Assembly (NCBI GenBank): GCA_034096865.1
Contig: JAWQFJ010016895.1
Span: forward strand, 1 to 64,000
Origin: Theodoxus fluviatilis
Taxonomy: Eukaryota; Mollusca; Gastropoda; Cycloneritida; Neritidae
DNA length: 64,000 nucleotides
Direction of reading: 5' to 3'
The position numbers and the translations under genes were made by a program. Positions within the stretch are counted from its first letter, which is position 1; each line of letters begins with the position of its first letter. The notes beneath the pieces were generated by a model. The model searched no databases. It worked only from the letters and a program-made list of their open reading frames with translations, and was not told the origin of the DNA. This document shows positions 32,256 to 46,735 of the stretch, piece by piece.

Positions 32256-33507
32256 ACCTGCCAAACACACACATTTACATGGGGTGGGGAAACATGATAA
32301 AATGTCTGTGACGTGTATAAGCAGGAGTAGTTGTTTGACTGGGAGAAAGAAGATGATTACACTGACTTGTGCATCAGGACTGAAGTGAATTTGGTTACAT
32401 GAAGATATGAACACTGCCAGAAAACAACTTTTGTTTTTGGTGTTAGTTTATAGTAGCAAGTTTCTATTTTAACATTTACTGGAAACATTTTTTATGAAAT
32501 GTATAAAATAAGAAAATATGTTCAGATTGCAAAGTTTAAAAAGTGTTTTCAGTATGTGTAGACTGTGCATTTGTAATTTTTAAAAAGTGCAATTGTGTTT
32601 GGGAATCGATTTCTGTGTGTAGAAGCCAGTCTGCATAACATTCTTAAAATCACTGCAGCTGTCAGTGTGAGTGGTGATAGTTGTGACCCGGACTCATACT
32701 CTTGGCAGAAAAAACACCAGTACTTACATCACTAGTCTGCTCTACACATACTGGGTGCTTCTCAGTTGCAATCCAGGATTAAAACTCCTAAGTGCCTATA
32801 GTTATAAAAAAAAGAATAGTTGTGCCAAACAACAACAACAAAAAGATAAATAACTCAATGATAAACAATGAACTGCCTGTGGATCCATCTTCCCAGCCAT
32901 ATGTGTACTCAGGAAATACACTATTTAAGTTTTTTTAAAGAGTTATCAGCAAAAGAGATCTGTTGAATCTGGCCTCTTCTATTAAATATATATATTTTTT
33001 GGCTGTTATTCACTATATTCAGGCTGATTTACAGTTAGAACCACCACCACCCCCTCCCCAACCACAACCACAACTAATTTGTTGTTTTGGCCAAAGCAAA
33101 TTATGTGGTAAAGGTAAAACTGTTGGATTTATATATAGTATCTCGTCATCCATGTCAAGGACTCAAATTGGCCCCTGGTCATGGGGCCAGTTGATCAGTC
33201 CTTTGCTAGCACATGATGATAAAGGTACAGAGGCCCACACAGATAAGGACCAGCACCATCTCCACTCCTAAGGGAATATATTCAAACCTGATGCTTGCTC
33301 ATGGCTTTATCAGTAATTAGTCAAAACTACTGTGTGCCACCATTGCCCTCAAAACCATCCAGTATTACTCCTTGGTGGGGAGAGGCAATGTGAGTGACAC
33401 ACTTGTCTGAGAATGCTCCTTAAGAATCTGTGCTGTTTCAAACACTGCTACTGCTTGCCACATGCTACTGTGGACAACTGCTCTAATGAGTGGGCCCAGT
33501 AGTTGGT

Positions 33508-33570
<63 letters not shown>

Positions 33571-33662
33571 TACTACTACGCCTACAACTATGACTATCAC
33601 AACCACTACTATGACTACTACTACTACTGCTACTACTACTATGACTACCACCACCACCACTT

Positions 33663-33761
<99 letters not shown>

Positions 33762-35125
33762 GTACTTCTACTTGTGGTTGTTGTTGCTGATCAATAATTG
33801 AATATATTAGATAGCTTTCTCTCTAGACACAGGTAAAGTTATTTGTAAATGTCATGTGATGAATCATGCTAATTTTATGAAAATTACCTGTGAACATTTT
33901 TGAGAGACTGCACAAGGAGATTTACTGGTCTGAACTGAATAAAACTAGGAATGTGTATTTACAGTTTACAGATGGATGTGTAATCCAGTACTCTAACTCC
34001 CTCCAGTGCATGCATATTTATTGCTTGTTTTAAAAGTTAATGCATCACTCTTGATTTACTGGAAGGTGATTTATTAAGTCTCTGCTTGAAGTCTTCAAAA
34101 CTGTCTCTGCCTGTCCCCTTGAGGTCTTCGCTCTGCTTTAGGAACATCTTTGTAACTCTTATTCATGATGCACTGACAAGAGACTGCTGGGAGAGACTAG
34201 CAAATTCTCCATGAGATTCAAAATGTCAAGACTGTGAAGACAGGCAGGGTAAAAATAGCCATGCTTATGACTGACATGGGAAACAGAAATTATAATTGAT
34301 CTACATGGAACACTCAACTGCTTTCAGGGAGGTCAAAGTTCTCTTCTCAGTCTGAGGTCTTCCAACGTTTTCCTGTAATTTCTCTCTGTTATTATTAGAA
34401 ACTACTAACTTTCCTCAACAGCATCTATTTATCCAGTGCAACAACACCACAACAATCAAAGAAGATTTGGATACCTTGCTGATGTGTCATGATGGTGTAT
34501 AAAAGCAGATAAGATAATGCAGCTTACAAGAAATGTTTATATGTACTGGACAGTTTTGCTTTAGTCCTGTTTTACTACTTTCCACCTGAAGGAGTTGTTA
34601 CTTAAAGTTTCACTTAAGATGGAAAAATGGAACTGATTATAACATAAAGTCTTTAGACTTTTCAATCTAGAACTTATTGCTTTAAGAATTTGTTGTAGCA
34701 GTTGTTATCGAGTTTTAAGAAAAGATATTAATGAAGATTCCAGTCTGAGCTCCAGATATTGAAGTGGAAGCTTTGAACAATTACTGACAAGTGATTGCCT
34801 CTGGCAACACTTTCTTCAAGGCCTGTAAATGTTTGGCTTGGTAAATGTGAATCCTTGCACATTTGAAACTCAACCAGGGAAAGTGCAGTGGCCTCATAGA
34901 GGTGACTGAGACAACTGCAAACTGAGATAACTGCATACTCTTTTACATTCATAGCATTTCAAGGGCAGTGCTCCCAGCCACTTTGGCATGCTTGACCCAG
35001 TAGGTGCAAATGCAGGACAGAGATAAACTAAGACTTAGGTGTGAGACCTGGTGGGGACATGAGTGATACATCTGTCATCACCAAGAGGTGGCAGTAGGAG
35101 TCCAATATGACCTGGGTCAAATGGG

Positions 35126-35224
<99 letters not shown>

Positions 35225-35266
35225 TGTCTGTTTGTGTTTGTGTGTGTGTGTGTGTGTTTGTCTGTT

Positions 35267-35361
<95 letters not shown>

Positions 35362-35474
35362 ATGCAAGCATGATAGAGAGAGAGAGAGAATGAATGAACA
35401 AACGAAAGAACGAATGGTTTATTGATCAGGCCTCCTGCCCTTTTCAAATGATACAGTGTACCATGAAATCTTCT

Positions 35475-35569
<95 letters not shown>

Positions 35570-36040
35570 TATTGACTGATTTATTGATTGATTCTTTATT
35601 TATTAAGGATGAAATTTATGCATTTCTGCCTTTCTTACAAATGGTCCTTGCTCATAAAGAATGAACAATCCAGGATGAATGGAAATAAATAAAACAAAAT
35701 TTTAAAAAGAGAGAAAAAAAGAAGAAAAAAGACAAGAAGAAAGACAAGAAGTATCAAGAAGTATATATTTATATCAATGTGCAACAGGCGGCAATTAAAT
35801 ATGGACAATATAACAAACTGACAGAAACAAGGTTTAAGTAGATGCCTTTGAAAAGTGTTGGCTCATAGAGTCTTGAAATAAAACTAACAGCATGTCATAT
35901 GTACAGGCGACATTGTACCCAGGGTACAGCAGTGAGATTATCTGAAGAGATAATCACGTATATATAGAAGTTTTAAAGGACCTCAAAGAAGTATTGTTCC
36001 TCAGGTGTAATGGTAGCAAGTTCCATATCAAAACACCTGA

Positions 36041-36109
<69 letters not shown>

Positions 36110-37368
36110 CCAGCCAGCCAGATAGATAGACACAGAGACAGGGAAACATAGAAGGGTAGTGATGAAGGAATTGGAGATGGTGGGTTGTATGAACAGCATT
36201 TTCATTTGAATTGTCACCAGTTGGATACAGGTTTTTCTATTGTAAACTTTTTTCTTTCTTTTTGCTTTGAGGTCTGTGTATGATTTGATCACTAAAAGAA
36301 GTTTTTAAGTTTTGTTATCAAGATTTCAAACCTCATAAGGCAACTTCCACAGGATTACACTTCAACTTGAACTCATGTCCTTGTAGCTTTTGGAAATTTC
36401 ACATTGTGAAATTTGAGAGAAAAATTTCATGTTTGTGACTTCAAGATTCTTCTTGTATGAGACGTTGGTTGAGACTCATGAAATTAAGTATGTAGAGGGT
36501 GGATGAATTGTGTGCAGTTAAGTAAGTGTGTGACGGTGCTGTCTGTTAAACTATTGAAAGTCTGCATCCCTTTTGATTGTAGTGAAAGGCTTCCAAACAG
36601 AGGAGGAAATGGTGACCTTCTTGATGAACAATGGCACGGGGGAAACTTTGAAAAACTATCTTGGAGGAGTAGGATTCACTAGCACCTTTAAGGATGGGAG
36701 ATTCACAGACAACATCGCCTTCAAGATCCGATTGACTTCCTCTCCAAGGGCTGCCGGACACCAGGGCTTTCATCTGAACCCTTTCTTGACGGACACCAGC
36801 TGGAAAACTGGCCTGATGTTCCCCATCTTCCAGAAAATTGGACCCAGAGAGATGAATAGTTCCTGTGGTGGAGACCCTGGTGAGTGTGTGATGTGGGTGA
36901 ATCTGGTTCTTGAGTTTGAGCAACATGCTCCCACCCCCCATTCCACTCCACCCCCACCCCCCACCCCCTCCACCCCTCAGTTGTCTCAAAAGTAGAAGGA
37001 AACCCAGAGCACCCAGAAAGTATGTCTTAGAGATAGCCAATAAGTAATGGTGTGTTGAATTCTCTCTCATTGTTGAATACTCTCAGATAGATGTTGACCC
37101 CCTCTCCATTTCCCATGCTTGGAGCGCTGATCTGAGAAGAATCATGCAGAGATGGTGACAGCCCTGGCCACCAGAGGTTCTGTGGATCACTTTGTCAAGA
37201 TCTTGGTGGAGACAACAGTCAGATGCAGTACATTGCACAAAACCTAACTATTCTGCAGTTATAATGCAGTGGCTGAGATTACATGCAGTGTGGGAACCGT
37301 TGAAAATTTTATGGACAATACACAACATTTTAAGAGTGTGTGTGTGTGTGTGTGTGTGCATGCGCTCA

Positions 37369-37438
<70 letters not shown>

Positions 37439-38419
37439 GAGTGCATCTACAGGGTGCGGTGGAATTACCATTACGCATGAGTATGACATAAAAAATAATG
37501 GATTTCTCCGAGTTCACACACATTAAATGTATTGTTCAACAACATACAACAGTTCAGACAAGCAAGCAGCAGTTTATTCAATGTAGTCACCACCAGCCTT
37601 CACAACTGCCTCCAGGCGCTTCCGGAAGGAGCCGCACGCTGCTCGGACATAGTCTTCGGACAAAGCCGCCCACTGCGTCGTGACTGCTGCTCGCAGGCTA
37701 TTCACATTCGGGTGGCCACTTGCACAGGCCTTGGACTCCACACGCTCCCATATGGAATAGTCGAGCGGGCTGAGGTCCGGAGACGATGGCGGCCACATGT
37801 CCTCGGGCCAGAATTTGCCGAGTTCCTTCACCAGCAGCTGTTGCATTTTCTTGGCATTTTCTGGCTTCTTCATCCAGTTCAGAATCTTCCTGGCATGGTC
37901 TACTCTCGTGATCTTCTGCGCCTCCGTGATCCTGTTCTTGGTGACCACTGCCCTCGACTTCATGTGCAGGTCATCTCTGATCACGTGACGCATGGTGCGC
38001 TCATGCATGCCAAACTGCTTCGCCAGCTTCCTGATGGACTGCCGGGGATGGAGTTCAACCAAAGCCTTCACAGCCGCCACCACCTCTTCCGTTCTCTTCT
38101 CCCACTTCCTTCCTTGTCCTGCCTTCCACTCAACATTGCCACGCTCTGCCAGCATGTCCCTGACTCGCTTGATCTGCATTCTGCTAACATGCAGAGCTGC
38201 ACAGATCTGGGCTGTCGATTCGCCCAAGCAGAGGCGCTCAGCAATAAGTTTACATTTCGCCTGCTGCATGACAACTGTGCTGCAGCTGATTCTCAGTTTT
38301 GGCTTTAAACTGCAGCTGGGTCCTGTACCTGTGCTGGGGCACAGGCATGCGCAATCATCATGCGCAATTTGCTGCTGCGTATAGCACCAAAGTTATGTAA
38401 CACTAATTTTGCCTCACCC

Positions 38420-38459
<40 letters not shown>

Positions 38460-41400
38460 TGTGTGTGTGTGTGTGGATCGGCAGTTGAGACTATCAAAAC
38501 TAAGTTTGTGCTTCTTTGTTTGTGTATTTCCGCACAGGCTACGGTCGTGAGGGCTTCCTGGCCATACAGAATGCTGTCAGCAAGGCGCTGTTCTCACACC
38601 TCAGTCCCCAGGAGCGACAGGAGCTGGTGACAGACACAGAGCTGCAGCTGGAGCGCCACCCCTACCCTCCCTACAATGATGACAACTTTGTGCTTGTCAT
38701 CCAGAAACAGTTTCCACTCATTATCATGCTGAGCTTTGTCATTACTGCCCTCAACATAGTCAAGGATGTTGTTCATGAAAAAGAAAGAAAACTGAAGGTG
38801 ATTAGAATGTACCATGTTCCACATTACCAAATCCCTGCCCCTTGCTGCCATTCCCACACTGCCTCTAGCCGGCAGCAACACGCAGCTGCTCCCGCTGTTG
38901 TCTCTTCAAACTCAGTGTTCGTACTGTGACAAATCATGTGAACAGCAACAGGCTTCTCTGCCCCAAGGCCATGTTGTGCTTTCTAAATTGAGAATGTTGC
39001 GTATGGAGAGAAAAATGAGTGGAAGTAACAGGCATTCTGTGCCACAGAGACCACCAGTCTCTGTCACTGTTTGTTCGTGTGACTTAATGAATGCATACCA
39101 TATAAATTACATCATTTGTGATGGTGATGGTCAATTTAGGGGGAAAGTTCACTAGCTTTCGTACAATATATCATCAAGAAGTAAAAATACATTTCCGTTC
39201 ATACACAAAAAATTGTATGTTAATTGTTATTGATTTTGAACATATTAAGTGCCTTATCAAGCTTAATGTTTGAATGTTTAAGGATGAATACACCAAGCAA
39301 CAAAGCTAACATGCATGAGGGGATACTATTCCAGAACCCACTTCCTAATTTAAATGTCATGCATAGTATTTGAGAATTAGTCAGATCACAGGACCAATCG
39401 GTGACAGGGACTATCTGGTACTCTCTGTGGCACAGAATGAGTGACAGGATGTTGGTAGCAGCCAGAGGCAGTGTGGGTAATGGCAGCATGGACTGGAGAT
39501 TGCAGTATGTTCTTAAACAGAACAGTTTCAAAGCAAGGGTTGGTGTAGCTTGGTTTAGTTGTGGTTTTAATGTAAAGCTTTGATTTGCACAGATGGGAAC
39601 TGTTTAAATTTAAACAATTTTTGGAAAAGATTTCTTAAATATTGTTGAGATAAAAATATGTGCATGTATTGTGAGAAACACTGCTGTTACTATAGTACAT
39701 GTACTTGCCTTGTATGCCATAAGAATTTTAAGATACCCAGATTTTGTAAAAGATGTTGGATTTGCAAGTTTGAGTTTCCTATTATTTGTATCAATGTATA
39801 CATGTCTTTGTCAAAACTCTGCAGTTGTGCTTTGAACTTCAATGAACTTATTTTGGATGAGTGTGTTACTGCTTTGACCACCTGGATCTCATGAAGGGCA
39901 ATAGACAACAAACCCATAGGATCACCACCATTACTGAAACCATAATTACCTCTGCTTTCACCACCTCTGCTGAATGCCACCATCCTCACCCCAACCTCCA
40001 GCAGCAGCAGCAATAGCTGCAGCAGCAACAGCTGCAGTTGCAACAGCGAGCATTGTCTTTGATACTTTGAAGTAGCTTCTGATGTCACAGCTGGCATTAC
40101 CATCACTCCAGTCATTTACAAACATTAAAAGCAATTTTTCCTTGCAGGGTCCATGCCCTTCTCTTCTCCTCCTGCTCCTCATTCCCTTCTTACTTCTCTT
40201 TCTCATCATGCTCCTTCTTCTGCTCATGCTCTTCCTCCTGCTCCTCATCCCCTTCTTGCTTCTCTTTCTCATCATGCTCCTCCTTCTGCTCATGCTCTTC
40301 CTCCTGCTCATGCTCTTCCTTCTGCTCATGCTCTTCCTCCTTCTTGCTTCTCTTTCTCATCATGCTCCTCCTTCTGCTCATGCTCTTCCTCCTGCTCATG
40401 CTCTTCCTCCTTCTTGCTTCTCTTTCTCATCATGCTCCTCCTTCTGCTCATGCTCTTCCTCCTTCTTGCTTCTCTTTCTCATCATGCTCCTCCTTCTGCT
40501 CCTCCTCATCCTGCTTAGGCTCCTTCTCCTGCTCCTCCTCCCCTTCCTCTTTATCATGAAACACATTAGACTTATGTCTACTATCAGTGTTTTCATTTGA
40601 GTCTTCAGTGTCTTGTTGCAAACCATGCACTATGGTTGCTGCAGGAGTCCATGAAGATGATGGGGCTGAGCTCCTGGCTGCACTGGGCAGCCTGGTTAGT
40701 CAAGTACCTGCTCTTCATGGGCATCTCTGTTTTCCTGATGACTCTCTTCTACTGCATCAAAGTGGACAAACAAGGGAGCGTTGTAGGCCAGACACATCCC
40801 ACTGTCCTCTTCGTCTTCCTCCTGGTCTACTCCATCTCCTCCATCTCCTTCTGCTTTGCAGTCAGCGTCTTCTTCTCCAGAGGTGAGCTGCAGTTGGGCT
40901 GGCTTGGAATCCTGTGTAGTTGAAGTGTTGTTGATGCCTGAAAGTGAGAGCTTCCAATTGGTTAGTTGCTGCATTTTTAGGCCCTCCATTTTTGTATTGA
41001 CAGAGAGACATATACAGACAGGCCGAAAGAAGTAGTGTGTGTGTGTTAGTGTATGTGTGTGTTAGTGTATGTGTGTGTGTGTGTGTTTGTATATATGTGT
41101 GTGTTTTAAGTATGTGTGTATGTGTGTGTGAATGTGTGCGTTTGTGTGTGTGTGTGTGTGTGTATGTGTGTTTGTTGATGTGTGTATGTGTGTGAGAGAA
41201 TTTTGAAAGGCTGAAAGTGCTACAATCATTGATTCATGCTTCATGCCCTGAGACTTGCAAGTCATATGCCTCTCTTATGCCAAGAGACAAAATATATTGT
41301 AGCATATACAGAAACTGTAGGAGGCATTTTTGAAGAACTCCATTAATCTGCACTAGAGGCAAATAAAAATTGCCACATTAATTTCTTCCTGAGTGTATAA

Positions 41401-43788
41401 GTGGAAGGCCTCTTGGCCATGTTGGCAATGGACATTCAGCCATGTCATTGTTATGTTAACAAAGTTATTTTGCATCAAAGGATATATACCACAAAGCATT
41501 TTGCTATGAACTTCTATTCCAGTTTCAAATAATGAGTGATGAATGTCAGCATAACAGTTATGTCCAGAGTAACTGGCCACTGTAGTTGATATTCCCACTC
41601 CAGGTCAGGATGCTGATTCCATTCTTAGGGACTGATGAGGAAGTTAACTTTTGCATTCAAGTGAATTAGTATCTTTCAATTTATTCACCACATATACGTA
41701 ATTCATTTTAAAAAACTGCTAACAATTCTTTTGAACTGCCCTGGGAACTAACTGAAATCTTCACGATGTAAGATGTGTGTCTGTCCTGTTTTGCAGCGAA
41801 CTCAGCAGCAGCGGCAGGAGGCATTTTGTTTTTCTGTACCTACATCCCCTACTTCTTCATACAACCACGATATGAACAGCTCTCCTGGGGAGAGAAAATT
41901 GCTGGCTGCCTGGACTTCAACGTCGCCATGGCCTTTGGAGGCCAGATCATTGGAATGTTTGAGGGCACAGGTGAGAAAACTTTGTGATGGGTGTGAACAT
42001 TTGCAGCACAGTTTCCATAGAAGAGAAGCCCCATGCTGGGGTGACATTTCGTGCTGGGACAGTCATACTTTCTTGGTTGCATTTGCCCAAGAATTGTCTT
42101 TGTTTTAAACTTCTTTGCCTCATTTGTTGCATGTGCAATTTTGGTGTTTTCAGTATATTGCTTTGGATTATCTTGTTTGGATGACAGGAAAAGACTCTGA
42201 AGGAGTGTATTTCTAAAACTTTCTAGAACCAAGTATTCTGCGATCATGCAAATAATTGCACTTTTTTCCTCCTTGTATTGTGAATACATTACTATGCATT
42301 ATCTCCCAGGAATGTGAGTGATGGTAAAAATCTACCTGTAGCCAGGCAAGACACCAGGTAGGAAACTCAAATCCCAGCATGTCTCAAGAATGAAATGGTC
42401 CAGTCCTCTGGAGCATGTGTGATGGTGATATGTGATGTCTCATACATGCTGATTCCCCTCCACCTTGCCTTCACCATTTGTTGGAGATTTGCTTGCTGAA
42501 GACTGAATTTCTCTTAGACTTTTTAACCCTGGGAGCATGAAACTGTGAATGGAAATTGTATTTTAATGACTTGTATACATAAGTGTCTGTTGTTGTTTTT
42601 TCGCCACCTGACTGATGCTGAAGCAAACTAACAAACCTCATTATCTTGATGTGTTTTTTTTAATTAACTTGTTGCCCTGGGAGTCCGAGACTTTGTATGT
42701 TGACAGTTTGTGTATATTCCAAGGCCTGTATTCTACAATTTGTCATTTTGACCATTCTGCTGGATGAGCAGATGCTAGAGACCTAAACTCAAAGTTGGCT
42801 TTTGGAGGCCTCAGTGTTAAGTAAAGCTGGTGGTCAGGCAAGCTGACTAAGTATTAACCTTTCCATTTTTAAAGATTAAAGTTTTTGTAGTTGAGCTACA
42901 GAGGTGCTGTGAATTGATGTCTTTTAATTTTTGTTCTCCATTAGTGCATCTTTGGTCTAACCGAGCCTCTTGGCAGCATCACCTGTGACATTGTCACTGA
43001 CAGCTAGCACAGGGTTGGGTGGCGAGTAGTCACAATGGGTTAGCTGCAGGGGCTGTTATCATCATTCTTGTAGGATTAGGATCCACAAGAAGTCCCAAAG
43101 TATTATGTCTTTGTTTATTATACAGTTTCTTTAATGTGTTGACATGCTCATTATGCCATACTGTGACAAAATAATGAAAACAAGTGCATCTCCTCACCGC
43201 AGTTGTGATAAATGTGGCAGGCAGACAAGGATTATTGGGATGAAGCCAGTATTACATTGGAAGCCAGTATTACATTGGAAGCCAAATCAAGATCGCTACC
43301 CAGAGGCAGATGGAAGGAACTCTCACAAGTGGAGGCAGTGGAGTTGTACCACAGTGGTGTATTGGACAACATTTACAATCATCACTACAGCTATGAGTTT
43401 CAAAAGCATATGATTCTTTCCTCATTTGTGATTCTGGAGATTATAGTCTAATTCCATTTTTCTGTGGGGGGGTTTTCAGGTTATGGAGTCCAGTGGAACA
43501 ACATCAACACAGGTGTGTCCATTGATGATGACTTCACCTTGCTGCAAGTGATGCTGATGCTGATGTTGGATGCGGTGATCTATGGCATCATTACGTGGTA
43601 TGTGGAGGCCGTGTTTCCAGGGGAGTTCGGGGTGCCCCAGCCCTGGTACTTCCCCTTCCTGGTGAGTCAATGCCACCATTCTTTTACCTTCTGCATGCAG
43701 TATACCTGCAGAGAGAGGGAGATGTATCACTATTCCGTTGCCTTTGGTTTGTCTTATCTGTCAGTTTGTCCATGTGTCTATGTGTATC

Positions 43789-43874
<86 letters not shown>

Positions 43875-43979
43875 TGTGTGCCTGTGTGCCTGTCTGTCTA
43901 TTTGTCCTGTGTCTATTTGTCCTGTCTGTCTGTCTGTCTGTTCGTTCGTCCGTCCCTCTCTCTCTCTCTCTGTGTGTGC

Positions 43980-44038
<59 letters not shown>

Positions 44039-44047
44039 TGTGTGTGT

Positions 44048-44134
<87 letters not shown>

Positions 44135-44207
44135 TGTGTGTGTGTGTGATTGAGTGTGAGTGTGGGTGTGTCTGTGTGTTTGTGTGTGAGTGTTTCTGTG
44201 TGTATGT

Positions 44208-44250
<43 letters not shown>

Positions 44251-44261
44251 TGTGTCTGTTG

Positions 44262-44310
<49 letters not shown>

Positions 44311-46409
44311 TCGTGTGTGTGTGTGTGTGAGTATGTGTGTGTGAGTGTGTGCACATGTGTGCAGTGTCAATCTGAACAGTGTTTGTGTGTGTGATGCATC
44401 CAGACTTGATCATGTGTGCTTTAACTGAAAAAGGAATGAATCCCTGGACTGATTGCAAAATTGTGTTTAGCTTTCTGTCCTTGTAAAGATACAGAGGGGC
44501 CTGAAGTAAAGTTGTGTTTAGCTGTATGTCCTTGTAAAGATACAGAGGGCCTGAAGTACAGTTGTGTTTAGCTTTCTGTCCTTGTAAAGATACAGAGGGG
44601 CCTGAAGTAAAGTTGTGTGACCCTCCAGGCTTCCTACTGGTGTGGGACTGTGCAGTCAGACAGCCAGTGTGAGGAAGGCAACATTGGAGTGGGACAGGTG
44701 ACAGAGTTCTTTGAGAGAGATCCAAGTGGCCTCAGGGCTGGCATCCAAATCAGGAATCTTCGCAAGGTATTTTGCGTGCTGTTGTTTCTGTCTCTCATGA
44801 ACACACATGAGCTTTGTTATTTTAAAAACACACAATACTCTGTGGTTATGGTAAACCGATCGTCCCAACAATTTTTTTTTCAAATGTGGAAAAGAAAAGA
44901 AAGAAAAGAAATTGAAGGTGATCAATAAATGTCATGCTGCCCCATCTTCCCTATGAGCACTTTTGAAGTAAAAAAAGTTAATCAGTGAAAGGGAAATGTT
45001 GATTTATGTTCAGATGAATCTACTGTATACATGCCATTTCTTAATGCACACACAGAAATGTGTGCAGTCTCAATTTGGCCTCTTTAATAAGAAATCAGGC
45101 CTACCTACTGACCCTACATAAATATTGTTGCCTGAGTGCTCAGAAATCTTCAATGTGAATGGATGACACCTGTAATAGCATGATACAAGAAACAGGTGTC
45201 AATCTGTCATGTTTTCACTTTATCTGGTTATTCTCTTTAGTAGGTTGTATTCAACACACCATGCAAACTTCCACTGAATGTATTTGCTACCATATCTGTT
45301 TGAAATACTGTTTTAAATGACATATATGCTGTAGTGATGGGCAAATTGTTGAGGACACTATTGTGAACCCTGTTGTCATTCCAAGCTACTAATTCGCACT
45401 GCAGTAACTCAGATGCCGCTTGCTGTGTCCAGGTGTTTGGTAAGGACAAAAATGCCAAGGTGGCTGTGTCTGGCATGATGCTCAACATGTACGAAGGACA
45501 GATCACTGCTCTCCTGGGACACAACGGGGCAGGGAAGACAACAACCATGTCCATGCTCACAGGTCAGGCTTCTCTGTGCATGTTTTGATTTCAAAATGTG
45601 TAAGGGCAGATTGTCTCTTCCCTTGCAATTCACTGTCTTAGTGGTTGGACCTGTGGTCTGAATGCTCCTTGATATCTGTGCATCAAAAGGGGAGTGTGCA
45701 GTTACACTAGTGGTTGGCTGTTTCATGCTTACATTGGAATCAAACATATTTGAACAGATTCTAACAGAATGTTACTTACAGAATTTCATAATGTTTTTAA
45801 GCACAGTAATCTGGATGAAATTCTGTGCTTAGATATCTGAATGAATGTGGTTAGTTGGCCTCAGTACAAAACCCTGCCGGAGAAAAACTGAAAGAGCTTT
45901 ACTGTGTAGAAACAGAGATGATTGTCTGATGAGATGCTTGTGTGGAAGTGAAGGTCAGGTCTGTGAGTTTATGTCCATGTCCATTTTTGCCACAGGCTTC
46001 CTGCCGCCCACCTCAGGCACAGCCATAGTGAATGGCTTTGACATCAGGAAAGACCTGAGGAGTGTCCGCAGCAGTCTGGGCCTGTGTCCACAGCACGACA
46101 TCCTGTTTGACACACTCACCGTAGAGGAGCACCTCATCTTCTTTGGAAAGGCATGTGGTCTCTGTGCTTGGAGTTCAGTGGCAGCCAATGCAGCGTGTGC
46201 AATGGGCAGGTTTTTTGTGTTTTTTTTTGGGGGGGGGTGTAGGGAATGGGGGGTGGGGGGGTGGGGGTGGGGGCAGATGGGTGGGAGACTTGAAGGGTTT
46301 ATTTCCCTGTTAAGTATGAGCCATAACTGATGGAATCCCTTTGAGAGACATGATATATGCTTTTTCATGTTGATTACATGGTGTATGGGGGTTTCAGTGT
46401 GTGTGTGTG

Positions 46410-46465
<56 letters not shown>

Positions 46466-46520
46466 TGTGTGTGTGTGTGTATTGATGTGTGTGTGTGTGT
46501 ATTGATGTGTGTGTGCATGA

Positions 46521-46606
<86 letters not shown>

Positions 46607-46677
46607 ACATGTATATGAATGTGTTTGTGTGCATGGATGTATGTATGTGTGTGCATGGATATGTGTGTGTGTGTGGC

Positions 46678-46735
<58 letters not shown>

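Larger units (their letters stand above)
31733..36582 (+). other. ABCA intron 1, no gene
   Basis: 4.85-kb intron with GT repeats, an ACT/TAC array and GA tracts listed separately. Elsewhere I see AT-rich sequence and a SINE-like fragment near 32800-33000, but no coding region. Confidence 0.7.

Noticed and set aside
43684..44725. Thr-His and Cys-Val repeat proteins
   Set aside because: Artefacts of the GT/CA microsatellite; the same applies at 35028-35477, 46367-46744 and 50889-51486.
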